DNA from: Bacillota bacterium
GTDB taxonomy: Bacteria; Bacillota; Limnochordia; DTU087; JAAYGB01
NCBI GenBank assembly: GCA_012727955.1
Contig: JAAYGB010000066.1
Location: forward strand, 34,154 to 98,153
Reading direction: 5' to 3'
Length of the DNA: 64,000 bases
The translations under genes and the position numbers were made by a program. Each line of letters opens with the position of its first letter. Position 1 is the first letter of the stretch. The notes under the pieces were generated by a model. The model had not been told where the DNA came from. It saw only the letters and a list, made by a program, of their open reading frames with translations, and did no database searches. Shown here piece after piece: positions 7,708-15,359 of this stretch.

Positions 7708-7806
7708 AGACAAACAGAAAGCCCCGCAAAAGTCCCTGCGGGGCTTGAATTCGAAGCATCATCGGCGCAAGCCGGTGGCAAACCGTTTGGACTGCACGAA
7801 AGCCGA
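7708..7806 (-). ncRNA. possible minus-strand small RNA
   Basis: On the minus strand a TATAAT (7817-7812) precedes about 95 bases with self-complementary segments: TCGGC/GCCGA, CAAAC-G-GTTTG, and the terminator-like stem at 7719-7746 with a T-rich tail. There is no open frame. The -35 region is poor (AACGCA). I cannot match it to a known RNA family, so this remains a weak candidate. Confidence 0.22.
7719..7746. terminator. strong GC-rich hairpin after the yneA-like gene
   Basis: AAGCCCCGCA (7719-7728) pairs perfectly with TGCGGGGCTT (7737-7746). The + side lacks a T-run. The minus side reads TTTCTGTTTG after the stem, so it could terminate a minus-strand transcript as well as block read-through from the yneA-like gene. 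Confidence 0.65.
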
Positions 7807-7897
7807 CCGTGATTATACCGGGATTTACTAGGCGCTGCGTTCTAGGATGATTTTGCCGCCGATTTACCGTTGCGCTATATATTTCTTGCTAGAATCC

Positions 7898-7925
7898 ACT
7901 TCGCATAATATGGATTCTGCGAAGT
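7898..7925. other. dif-like Xer recombination site
   Basis: Two 11-bp arms, ACTTCGCATAA (7898-7908) and TTCTGCGAAGT (7915-7925), flank a 6-bp spacer TATGGA. The arms are inverted repeats with a single mismatch, and the symmetry continues one base outwards. This is the 11+6+11 geometry of dif. By my recollection of the Bacillus subtilis dif site, about 19 of 28 positions agree, and the left half ends CGCATAA as in Escherichia coli. A second palindrome (AGAATCCA 7891-7898, TGGATTCT 7911-7918) overlaps it. A Xer-type recombinase begins 620 bases downstream. Apart from this site, 7747-8087 holds no gene I can support. Confidence 0.6.
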
Positions 7926-8087
7926 GCACTGATCGGTAGACAGGGGTTAAGCCGATTCGGTGCTAGATGCTTTGGGAGCTCTGTCCTTCATCAGGCTCCT
8001 TCGGCCTTCTTGGCCGTTCCCCTGCCTAAAATGTCTTCTCTCAACACTTATTCAATCAGGGGTCTTGGCCTTGCTGAACCTGCTGGG

Positions 8088-8408
8088 CTAGATGTTGGGT
8101 TGCTCCACATCTGCCTCGGGATTGGTGAAGGGCAAAATGGCCGTAAGAATGATGGGCGCAAACCACGCGATAAATATGTGAACCCAGCCGGCCAGCCAGA
8201 TGTCGAACTCCTGCCAGACAAACAGAGCTACCGTAGCAGCAATCCAGTACCAGATTATGGTGGCAATGGCTACAGCCACCACTCCCCTTTGATAATGATA
8301 CAAGAAAACAGCCAAAATGTAGGCCGCCCCCAATAAGGGCAACCACTTTGACTGCAAAGCGATTACCAAAATCCAGGACGCTAGAAACCATATCTTCGGA
8401 CTCACCAT
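8088..8408 (-). CDS. small integral membrane protein
   Basis: The 106-residue protein has three to four hydrophobic helices (WFLASWILVIAL, LGAAYILAVFLY, VAIATIIWYWIAATVALFVW, WVHIFIAWFAPIILTAIL) and an acidic C-terminal tail. ATG 8408 is preceded by GGGGTGA at a good distance; a GTG 12 bases upstream is less likely. It is transcribed away from the recombinase gene. No family is recognised. Confidence 0.6.
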   Translation of the reverse strand: MVSPKIWFLASWILVIALQSKWLPLLGAAYILAVFLYHYQRGVVAVAIATIIWYWIAATVALFVWQEFDIWLAGWVHIFIAWFAPIILTAILPFTNPEADVEQPNI

Positions 8409-8545
8409 GGAGACTTTCACCCCAGATTTAGTGTATGTAAAGACTCACTGATTATGTGTCAGAGTATACTGGGGCAGGAATCTTCTGGATCATCGTAGAA
8501 GCCCATGGTGTCAACGTGGGTCAAAACCTAGGAAGAAACGGTGTG

Positions 8546-9565
8546 ATGTTCATGCTCGATTACGATCAATACCTCAAGGAATTTAGTGATACCATGGCCC
8601 TCAACAAGAGTCCTCGGACAGCAGAAGCTTATTATTCCGACCTCCGTTTGCTCAAGCTTCACTTGGTACTGTCCCGGGCTGAATGTGTAGTTAATCTCGA
8701 CAACAAGCGGGCCCATGAACTAGAGGCAGATTTAAAGGCCCAGGGACGTCTCAGCAGCCTGGGCGAAGACCTTTTGAGTCAGTTCACAGTGGATATCAAG
8801 GAGATTACCTCGGGGGATCTCGTCGGGTATTTTCTTTTTCTCAAACAGACCATGGGATATGCGCAAAGTACCATTAACCGCAAGATCGTTTCGGTAAGAC
8901 AGTTTTTCAAGTATTTAGCGCAGCATAAGCTGATTGACGACACCTCAGCCGTTGTCGACTTGCAGACCAGGACTATTCGCCACAATGAGGCTCCCGTTCA
9001 TCTGAAGGCCGAGGAGGCTCTGGCCTTTCTCGAAACGGTGAAACAAGCCAAGAATCCCCGGGACTACGCGATTTTCCTGATTATGTTGGCTATGGGCCTT
9101 CGCATCAGCGAAGTGGTGGCGATGAATATCGACGATATCTCTGAGGACACCTCGGTGTTTCGGGTCGTAGGCGGCAAGGGTGACAAGAATCGCTTGGTTC
9201 CTGTTCCCCCCAGCGTCAAGGAGGCGGTGGCAGAATACCTCAAGGTTCGACCAGGGGACAAAGCTAAGGGCAAAGACCGTCTTGCCTTGTTCCTGGGCAA
9301 CCGGTATACCCGCATCACCCCTCGAGCGATTCAGGCAAGACTCAAGGAGTATGCCCAAGCTGCTCCGCTGCCGGAAGCGAAGAAGGAGCTGTTGACTCCC
9401 CATAAATTGCGGCACAGCTTTGCCACCTCGTTGTACATCAACGGTGAAGATCTGCGAACCCTGCAGCGACTGCTGGGACATGAGGACATCTCCACCACCA
9501 CTATCTACACCCATGTCGATGATGAGAAGCTGGTGGCCTCTTTAGAAAGGAACCCCTTTGCTTGA
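8546..9565 (+). CDS. XerC/XerD-type tyrosine recombinase
   Basis: The full catalytic set is present: Arg186 (GLRISE), Lys211 (GGKGDKNR), His286-x-x-Arg289 (HKLRHSF), His312 (GHEDIS) and Tyr321 (TIYTHV). Residues 1-130 are the core-binding SAM-like domain. With 339 residues it is about 40 longer than standard XerC/XerD; the extra residues lie around 42-85 in the N-terminal domain, rather like the single-recombinase XerS type. ATG 8546 follows AGGAAG; a GTG at 8456 would add 30 residues but has no good site. A dif-like sequence lies 620 bases upstream. It could instead be an integrase of a lost element, but no other mobile genes are near. Confidence 0.88.
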   Translation: MFMLDYDQYLKEFSDTMALNKSPRTAEAYYSDLRLLKLHLVLSRAECVVNLDNKRAHELEADLKAQGRLSSLGEDLLSQFTVDIKEITSGDLVGYFLFLKQTMGYAQSTINRKIVSVRQFFKYLAQHKLIDDTSAVVDLQTRTIRHNEAPVHLKAEEALAFLETVKQAKNPRDYAIFLIMLAMGLRISEVVAMNIDDISEDTSVFRVVGGKGDKNRLVPVPPSVKEAVAEYLKVRPGDKAKGKDRLALFLGNRYTRITPRAIQARLKEYAQAAPLPEAKKELLTPHKLRHSFATSLYINGEDLRTLQRLLGHEDISTTTIYTHVDDEKLVASLERNPFA

Positions 9566-9642
9566 CGTTGACAAAAGGGGCCATTGTCCATAGACTATAG
9601 ATACAGCATACCACTTCCCTGCCCTTCGGGAGCAGAAGCGAG

Positions 9643-10692
9643 GTGGCTTTTTTGTTGTCTAGCAAGGTAAAGCAATATCGCTGGCTGCGCTGGGTTACCA
9701 TCTGGCTGATGATCGCCGGGTTAGCTTTCTTGGCGTTGGGATGCTCAGGCAGGACCACGCCAGTTTCTCGAAGCGGAACCATTGATCCCAATGCTCCCGC
9801 GGGCGCAGTTCGCACCATGGCAACGCTGCAGGGAGAACCAAGGGAAGTTGAAGGTTGGAAGGTTGAGATTAGCTATGTGCGAGGTAAGATGGTCGTTAAG
9901 CAAGAGACCGTGGTCAAAGACGGAGGGATCAGCATTGAGTCTCCCCGTCTGTTTGTCGGTGACTGGCAAATTGTCCTCCACGTCTTTGGCCCCAGCGGCA
10001 ATGCCCTCTACACCGGTAGAGCGGAAGTTACCGTCCAGGAGGATACCACCACTCCCCTGCGGATCACCTTGGGCCCCGCGGACGGGAAATTGGTGGTTAC
10101 CCTGGATTTAAGCGAGTTTAGCAACATTGGAGGACTAATCAAAGGTCGGTTAATGACCAATGAGGACGCCTATGTCAACTTTGACATCCCCGAGCCCAGG
10201 AAGCCGGTGGAAGTATCCATGGATCTTCCGCCCCGACAATACGATATCGCTGTCGCCATCTACAAGGACACCTACCATGCCTACCAGCGGGTATACCTGA
10301 GTCCCTATCAGACTCTGGAGATCAACTCCGGTACCACCACCAGGGTGGCGTGGCGTCCCCAGGTGGGTTTAGTGGACATCGACCTAGACATCAGGGAGCA
10401 ACCCAAGCCCCCAAGCAATGTGACACTGAGCTATCAAGGGGGATGGGCGGTACTAAGCTGGGATCCCAGTCCGACAACACCCCTGACGGGGTATCGGATT
10501 TACACCCGCACCGACGAACAGTTCCTGGGGTATCAGCTGTGGCAGGAAGTCGACGCCTTGACGAAGCAGTGGTCCTTTAGTCTCGGGGAGTTTGCCGGTG
10601 CAGATCGAGTCAGCTTTGTGATCACTGCCGTCGACCCCTTGGGACACGAAAGCACTCGATCCAACTCCGTCCTATTAACCCTTGATCAATAG
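9643..10692 (+). CDS. lipoprotein with C-terminal fibronectin type III domain
   Basis: The 349-residue protein has a lipoprotein signal peptide ending in the lipobox LALGC (Cys about residue 34), so it is probably anchored outside the membrane. The middle is beta-rich, without cysteines. Residues about 255-345 fit an FnIII domain (PPSNVTLSYQGGWAVLSWDP, then GYRIYTRTD and FVITAVDPLGHES). The GTG start at 9643 has a weak ribosome-binding site; TTG codons shortly downstream are possible. The binding partner is unknown. A hairpin separates it from the convergent sirtuin gene. Confidence 0.78.
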   Translation: MAFLLSSKVKQYRWLRWVTIWLMIAGLAFLALGCSGRTTPVSRSGTIDPNAPAGAVRTMATLQGEPREVEGWKVEISYVRGKMVVKQETVVKDGGISIESPRLFVGDWQIVLHVFGPSGNALYTGRAEVTVQEDTTTPLRITLGPADGKLVVTLDLSEFSNIGGLIKGRLMTNEDAYVNFDIPEPRKPVEVSMDLPPRQYDIAVAIYKDTYHAYQRVYLSPYQTLEINSGTTTRVAWRPQVGLVDIDLDIREQPKPPSNVTLSYQGGWAVLSWDPSPTTPLTGYRIYTRTDEQFLGYQLWQEVDALTKQWSFSLGEFAGADRVSFVITAVDPLGHESTRSNSVLLTLDQ

Positions 10693-10708
10693 TCAAAGCC
10701 GTGCCCGG

Positions 10709-10757
10709 CACGAGTTGCAGTCCGGCCCTAGGAGAGCTGAGCCAACTGCAGCTCGTG
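10709..10757. terminator. hairpin between convergent genes
   Basis: CACGAGTTGCAGT (10709-10721) pairs with ACTGCAGCTCGTG (10745-10757) with one G-U pair and a 23-base loop. There is no T-run on either side, so it is a weak terminator candidate for the converging lipoprotein and sirtuin genes. Confidence 0.4.
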
Positions 10758-10774
10758 TCGGTACCTAGCCAATT

Positions 10775-11512
10775 TTAGGATAGGAGTTCATCCAAACGAG
10801 TGAGGGTTTCTCCGGCTTTGCCATGAATCACCCAATCGGCGTACCGGTCATAGGGAGTCGGATCCAGGTTAATGATGACAAGTTTGCCCCGAGGATTGCG
10901 ATAGTCAACAAGATAGTTGGCGGGAGACACGGTTAAGGATGTTCCGACAACAATCAGCACTTCCGCCGCCTGGGCAGCAGCAAAGGCCTCGCCCAAAACG
11001 TCCTGTGGTAAGGGCTCTTCAAAGAGGACTACTCTGGGTTTCAAGGGCTTGTCACATTCCGGGCAGCGCGGATAGGTCTCCGAGTCGATGACAAAGTCCG
11101 ACATGGGAAACTCCCGGTCACAGCTGAGGCAAACCACTGAACGGGTATGACCATGTAACTCCAATACCCTTGGGCTGCCGGCAGCTTGATGCAAACCATC
11201 GACGTTCTGGGTAACTAGAGTCGTCAGCCGGCCCTCCCGCTGCCATTTGGCAAGAACCTTGTGGGCCGCATTGGGCTGGGCATCTCCGTATCGGAGAAAG
11301 CTATCCTTGAAGAATTGATAAAACTCCTTAGGCCGCGCATGAAAGGTGGTAAGAGACAGCAATTCCATCGCATTATCGGTCTGAGTATAGATACCGGTGC
11401 TGGATCGAAAGTCAGGGATCCCCGATTCCGTGCTGACTCCCGCGCCGGTAAAGGCAACGGCGTTAGTTGTGTTTCTCAGAACCTCAGCCACCTGTCTCAA
11501 CATCTGTTCCAA
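10775..11512 (-). CDS. cobB: NAD-dependent protein deacylase, sirtuin family
   Basis: Sirtuins remove acyl groups from lysines using NAD+. The 245 residues show the NAD-binding GAGVSTESGIPDFR (23-36), TQNVDGLH (101-108), catalytic His120 (ELHG), the zinc ribbon Cys128/Cys131 and Cys150/Cys153, and GTSLTVSPAN. The length is typical of bacterial CobB. Metabolic role unassigned; often counteracts acetyl-CoA synthetase acetylation. It stands alone on the minus strand, and 11513-11665 upstream holds nothing recognised. Confidence 0.95.
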   Translation of the reverse strand: MEQMLRQVAEVLRNTTNAVAFTGAGVSTESGIPDFRSSTGIYTQTDNAMELLSLTTFHARPKEFYQFFKDSFLRYGDAQPNAAHKVLAKWQREGRLTTLVTQNVDGLHQAAGSPRVLELHGHTRSVVCLSCDREFPMSDFVIDSETYPRCPECDKPLKPRVVLFEEPLPQDVLGEAFAAAQAAEVLIVVGTSLTVSPANYLVDYRNPRGKLVIINLDPTPYDRYADWVIHGKAGETLTRLDELLS

Positions 11513-11665
11513 GCTAACTCCCTCCTTGACTCAGCCTGACTTAACAGAAGACATGAATTAGGACCAGATCCAATGACCTAGTCCCAGTCAGCATGGTTGG
11601 CAATCCTCCCTTGGTTTCCACCCCGGTGGACCGAGGGTGCAGAGCATTGCCCTTCTATCTTGTCC

Positions 11666-12085
11666 TTACCTCCGGAACATTCTCAGTCCCTTGCGCAGGT
11701 TTCTGCGATACCGTTCCCCTGTCATCGGACCACTGAGCAGTACCAGTAGGATGCGACCTAGATAGCCAATACCCACTTTGAGGTCCAGCATACCGAGCCA
11801 TGACAACTCCGGATCACAGAGCCATAGAGCCCCAGCGTCAAGGATCAGAAACAGGAACATCCACTGCAACCCTAATTTCCAGCCCACCGCCGCCGGATCC
11901 AGGGGACGCCTTGCCGTCACACATTTGGTTCCAAGAGGTACCAACAGGAAGGCCGGTAGAATCATCACCGGTATCAGCCAATAGGCCATCGTCTCAGTAG
12001 CCAGCTGCCACAGAGTATAGGATACTGCAAACAAGATTGCATAAACAAACAGTCCAGTTTTTAGCGCTATCGCGAAGGTGCCCAA
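11666..12085 (-). CDS. integral membrane protein, unknown
   Basis: The 139-residue protein has about four hydrophobic segments (IALKTGLFVYAILFAVSYTL, YWLIPVMILPAFLLVPL, LQWMFLFLILDAGALWL, YLGRILLVLLSGPM) and a strongly basic C terminus (ERYRRNLRKGLRMFRR), which suggests an inside location for that end. The start follows GGGGGTGAAGA. No family is recognised. Confidence 0.6.
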   Translation of the reverse strand: MGTFAIALKTGLFVYAILFAVSYTLWQLATETMAYWLIPVMILPAFLLVPLGTKCVTARRPLDPAAVGWKLGLQWMFLFLILDAGALWLCDPELSWLGMLDLKVGIGYLGRILLVLLSGPMTGERYRRNLRKGLRMFRR

Positions 12086-12193
12086 GTCTTCACCCCCTGG
12101 GAATGATTGCCAATCAACTCAATAACTAATCAACCATTCCCTACCTAAGGACAATTTCCTTTGGAAAAGTGGACGGCATTCCGATTTTTGTAG

Positions 12194-13261
12194 CTATTTC
12201 TCGGTACGATTCAGATCCAATAGCCAGCCCGCGGCCTGCAACTCCGCCAAAATAGCTTGAGCCCTGACACGAATCGGCCGCTGTGCTCCGGCTTCAGTCC
12301 GCAGCTGGAGATAATGGCGCCAATTGGCTAAGGTGCGAGTGATGACAATAGTCGTTCCCATCGCATTGGGCAATATCCCCCGGGCTACCTCAGGCACAAA
12401 TCCTGCTGCCCGCAGCGCCCGATAGAAACGATGGGTCACTTGCATCATCTCATCAAAGGTCAAGTGCACCTCAGATCCCAGCATGCTGTCCATCCCCGAA
12501 AAATCCACGGTGATTCGCTGGTCCTGAGGGATCTCCTCGGGGTGGACATACTGCAGTTGATTCTGCAGATCCACATATCTTTGGGATTCTTGGCTATAGG
12601 CTGCGGGACGGTGTCTTACTTCTTGATGGGTACTATCCCGGGAGGTAGTCACCCGCAGGGTACAGCTGACCAGGCCCTCCTGAGTTGTTGTCGGCAGTCC
12701 CTCAAGTTCCGGGAACCGGGTATCGAGGTTCAGAAGCTCCACCGTCTGCCCCTTCTGGGAAAAGATCATCCGGGGCACAATGGTAGGCGTCCCTTCCTCG
12801 GTCTGCTCTTCCGTGAATCTGTGGGCATCCATCCAGCCATGGTTGACAAAATCGACGAAAAACGCCTGGGGTAAACTGTAGAGCTGCTCAAGGAGTTGGT
12901 CAATCAGCTCTGCAAACCGGGGATCGTCGGTGCTGGCCAGGTATTCCTTTCCGGCCCGCACTAGATCCTTAAACATCCTGGCGTTTCCCGCCAAATACAA
13001 ACCATCTTCCCCAGTGGGATAGGCAGTGATGTATCGATTAAGTCGCAACGCCGTTAGCAAGGTTTCGGCTGGAGCACCGACAACCTCAATGACGATTTGA
13101 GAGTGTTCGATTACCGATTCATGGCCTCGAGAAACGATGCGGGAAACAAACCCCGCAGCTGAGGAATCGGTAATCTTTGCCTCAGAACGATAGCATGTCC
13201 TTCCCGCTAGTTCCACTAATTGCAGCATTCCAGGTGTACGATATATTAGTTTTGCATTCAT
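12194..13261 (-). CDS. thyX: FAD-dependent thymidylate synthase
   Basis: ThyX converts dUMP to dTMP with methylenetetrahydrofolate and FAD. The diagnostic RHRx7S motif is at 216-226 (RHRPAAYSQES). Other family marks are HESVIEHSQIVIEV near residue 47 and QYVHPEEIP after the motif. At 355 residues it is roughly 100 longer than common ThyX (about 220-250); the extra sequence is mostly between residues 85 and 200. No thyA is seen here. The start follows a GGAGG-type site, and the gene is alone on its strand. Confidence 0.9.
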   Translation of the reverse strand: MNAKLIYRTPGMLQLVELAGRTCYRSEAKITDSSAAGFVSRIVSRGHESVIEHSQIVIEVVGAPAETLLTALRLNRYITAYPTGEDGLYLAGNARMFKDLVRAGKEYLASTDDPRFAELIDQLLEQLYSLPQAFFVDFVNHGWMDAHRFTEEQTEEGTPTIVPRMIFSQKGQTVELLNLDTRFPELEGLPTTTQEGLVSCTLRVTTSRDSTHQEVRHRPAAYSQESQRYVDLQNQLQYVHPEEIPQDQRITVDFSGMDSMLGSEVHLTFDEMMQVTHRFYRALRAAGFVPEVARGILPNAMGTTIVITRTLANWRHYLQLRTEAGAQRPIRVRAQAILAELQAAGWLLDLNRTEK

Positions 13262-13321
13262 GACTTAGACGGCCTCCACCAAAGATTAGGCCTTCCCTCC
13301 CTCGTTGGTCACTAGATGAAC

Positions 13322-13346
13322 AAAAAAGCGGCCCGGTGAAGACCGC
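13322..13346 (-). terminator. terminator of the dnaD-dnaC unit
   Basis: On the minus strand the short stem GCGG (13346-13343) / CCGC (13331-13328) with a G-rich loop is followed by TTTTTTG, immediately after the stop codon of the helicase-loader gene. Confidence 0.6.
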
Positions 13347-13349
13347 AGG

Positions 13350-14114
13350 TTAAGAAATTGTCCGATAGTCCCTGGCCCTAAGCTGCACTCCTTGGGACAT
13401 CCCGCGAATCCGCGACACAATCCTCTGCCCCAACCTCTTGGTCAGAACATCAGCCTGACAGTTGCTGGTGAAAATAATCGGCGCCTCCCGTTCCAGGCGG
13501 GAGTTAATCACTTCATAGAGGCGAGATTCTACCCAATCCGTCGGTTTTTCGCTACCGATATCATCCAAGACCAAAAGGCCCGCTCGAATATGGGAATCCA
13601 TCACCGTCGCTTCGTTAACTCCCGTATCAAAACTGCGTTTGAGCTTGGTGATAAACTCCGGGGTGTTGGTCCAGACTACGTCAAAACCCCGATCGATGAG
13701 TGCATTGCAGATAGAAGCTGCCAGATGGGTCTTGCCCGCGCCCACGGGTCCATACAGCAACAGTCCCTTGCCTCCGGCAGCCGATTGGGGATAGTTATGG
13801 GCATATTCCCAGGCGGCTTCATAGGCTAACCGCAGCTGTGGACTCACCTGGAAGGTCTCAAAACGCATTTTCCGGATCTTTGCCGGCAAAGGATTTAGGC
13901 TGGGCTTCGGCCTCCCGTAAACATCCACCTTTCCCGCCACAAAATCCTGGTAATGGGGCCGCATGGCTGCGAGTTCCCCTTCCCCGCTGCAATAGGGACA
14001 GACCTTCATCTCCAAGATATCACCAAACTTCTTGCGGGCATCAATAGCCCAGGTCGGAAGGGGCAACTGTCTGATCTGGAGTTTTTTCCCGCAAGACGGA
14101 CATATTTCCGCCAT
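13350..14114 (-). CDS. DnaC/DnaI-like replicative helicase loader ATPase
   Basis: The 254-residue AAA+ protein has an N-terminal zinc finger (CPSCGKK, CPYCSGEG). It carries Walker A GPVGAGKTHLA, Walker B LLVLDDIGSE, and the sensor-1 segment APIIFTSN. This is the DnaC/DnaI/IstB-B family. The zinc finger and the adjacent DnaD-like gene favour a chromosomal helicase loader over a transposase helper. ATG 14114 lies just after the stop of the DnaD gene, whose last codons hold the GGGAGG ribosome-binding site, so the two are translationally coupled. Confidence 0.88.
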   Translation of the reverse strand: MAEICPSCGKKLQIRQLPLPTWAIDARKKFGDILEMKVCPYCSGEGELAAMRPHYQDFVAGKVDVYGRPKPSLNPLPAKIRKMRFETFQVSPQLRLAYEAAWEYAHNYPQSAAGGKGLLLYGPVGAGKTHLAASICNALIDRGFDVVWTNTPEFITKLKRSFDTGVNEATVMDSHIRAGLLVLDDIGSEKPTDWVESRLYEVINSRLEREAPIIFTSNCQADVLTKRLGQRIVSRIRGMSQGVQLRARDYRTIS

Positions 14115-14116
14115 TT

Positions 14117-14536
14117 CTAAACCTCCCAACCCCATTCCTCCTTGGTGGTTTCATAGGAACCGATGGAGCGATCTCCATCGCCTCCCGATGAGCTACCCCT
14201 CTGCAGGGCCATTTGTACCTGCTCGTCCTCCCTGGCATCCCAATCCCGATAGGTACGCAGACCGTCGTTATACCAGTTACGCAGGATCCCCTCCAGATAG
14301 CTAATCCGGCGAATTTGATGGGCACCGGGTTCATTGGCTTGCACCCGGCGCTGGTGTTCGTTTTCCACGGAGAGAATCGCCTGGGCAAGAAGGGCCGGTT
14401 CCATTCCCTTCTCCCGCCAGTGATTCAGTTTATCGTAATGGGAAGGAGACATCAGCCCAATCACTCGATGATACTCATCAAACACCTGCTGCATGGTAAA
14501 TTCCACAGAACCCGTTGTTTCGTAGTTAAAAGCCAT
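14117..14536 (-). CDS. DnaD-like replication initiation/restart protein
   Basis: The 139 residues contain the DnaD C-terminal (DDBH2-like) domain: DEYHRVIGLMSPSHYDKLNHW, EPALLAQAILSVENEH, IRRISYLEGILRNWYNDGLRT, the last matching the YxxxILxxW signature. It lacks the usual N-terminal winged helix, so it is a short form. The start at 14536 follows GAGAGGAGGGG; a longer frame upstream overlaps the phosphoesterase gene. It probably works with the adjacent helicase loader at primosome assembly. Confidence 0.8.
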   Translation of the reverse strand: MAFNYETTGSVEFTMQQVFDEYHRVIGLMSPSHYDKLNHWREKGMEPALLAQAILSVENEHQRRVQANEPGAHQIRRISYLEGILRNWYNDGLRTYRDWDAREDEQVQMALQRGSSSGGDGDRSIGSYETTKEEWGWEV

Positions 14537-14585
14537 AAGGCAGTCCCCTCCTCTCACTTCCCCAGACTCGCTGGGCAGTATCCCT

Positions 14586-15215
14586 TCACCGGTGTCGTCG
14601 ATCGATTTCGCTGACACCCTGTTCGTAATCGAGAATGAAATATCCGTATCCGTTAATAATTGTGGTTTCTCCCAGCGTGGTAATTCGCTTTTGGTTATGG
14701 CCATAGTTAAGATGGGTATGACCATGAATAAAGTATTTAGGCTGATACTTGTTGATCAGATTCACATAGGTCAAAAAGCCCATATGGGTGGGATCGTCGG
14801 CGTCGTGGATGCCAAAGGGAGGCGAATGGGTAACGATAATGTCTAATCCCCGATGCCGCAGGGCGGCGCACTGCACCTTCCAACTCATCCGTCGCATCTG
14901 TCGCTCCGTGTATTGCAAGGAGTCAGGAGAGCCGCAAAATCTCGACCCTTCAAAGCCCGCCATCCGAATCTTCTTATGGGTGATCACGCGGCCGGCGAGA
15001 TTCTCGCCCCCATCGGTATCTTGATCCGGAATCCAGGTATCGTGATTGCCCCGGACATAAAACAAGGGGGCATTAAAGCAGGACATCAAATAGGACAAGT
15101 ACCAGGGCTGTAGATCACCACAGGAGATGATGAAATCGATGGGCGGAAAGAGATCCGGGTTGTAGTGTTCATACAGGCGAGGGTGAATATCATCGGCTAC
15201 GATCAGAATCTTCAC
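14586..15215 (-). CDS. calcineurin-like metallophosphoesterase
   Basis: The 209-residue protein has the metal-binding set of this superfamily: ADDIH near the start (replacing the usual DxH), SCGDLQPWY (GD), VRGNHDTW (GNHD), VTHSPPFGIHD and FIHGHTHLNYG (GHTH). The GTG start at 15215 follows GGGAGGG. The first motif reads VADDIHP rather than DTHG. The substrate is unknown; cyclic nucleotides or general phosphodiesters are typical. It lies 49 bases upstream of dnaD on the same strand. Confidence 0.88.
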   Translation of the reverse strand: MKILIVADDIHPRLYEHYNPDLFPPIDFIISCGDLQPWYLSYLMSCFNAPLFYVRGNHDTWIPDQDTDGGENLAGRVITHKKIRMAGFEGSRFCGSPDSLQYTERQMRRMSWKVQCAALRHRGLDIIVTHSPPFGIHDADDPTHMGFLTYVNLINKYQPKYFIHGHTHLNYGHNQKRITTLGETTIINGYGYFILDYEQGVSEIDRRHR

Positions 15216-15359
15216 GGATATACCCTCCCACCTAACCAAATTCCCCGAGAACCAGTTGAGTGCCTACTGTTGATTTCTGGAGTTAGTGTCAAATTCCTGC
15301 CGCAGCATCTGCCGTATAGCCCCTTCACCTTCGGTTAGGCTAACCTAGAGGTGATATGC

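Noticed and set aside
7891..7926. The overlapping inverted repeats AGAATCCA/TGGATTCT and CACTTCGC/GCGAAGTG considered as an RNA pseudoknot.
   Set aside because: The two stems leave no linker to cross the 8-bp helix, so a classical H-type fold is not feasible. The 11+6+11 recombination-site geometry explains the larger symmetry better.
8456..8545. GTG 8456 as the recombinase start.
   Set aside because: It would add 30 residues without family similarity and has no ribosome-binding site, whereas ATG 8546 is preceded by AGGAAG at good spacing.
8546..9565. Xer-type recombinase considered as an integrase of a prophage or integrative element.
   Set aside because: No excisionase, phage structural, conjugation or cargo genes lie around it. 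The neighbours are ordinary chromosomal genes, and a dif-like site is present instead.
13350..14536. The DnaC-like ATPase and its neighbour considered as an insertion sequence (IstA/IstB).
   Set aside because: The ATPase has an N-terminal zinc finger, the neighbour is a DnaD-domain protein and no transposase or terminal inverted repeats are present.
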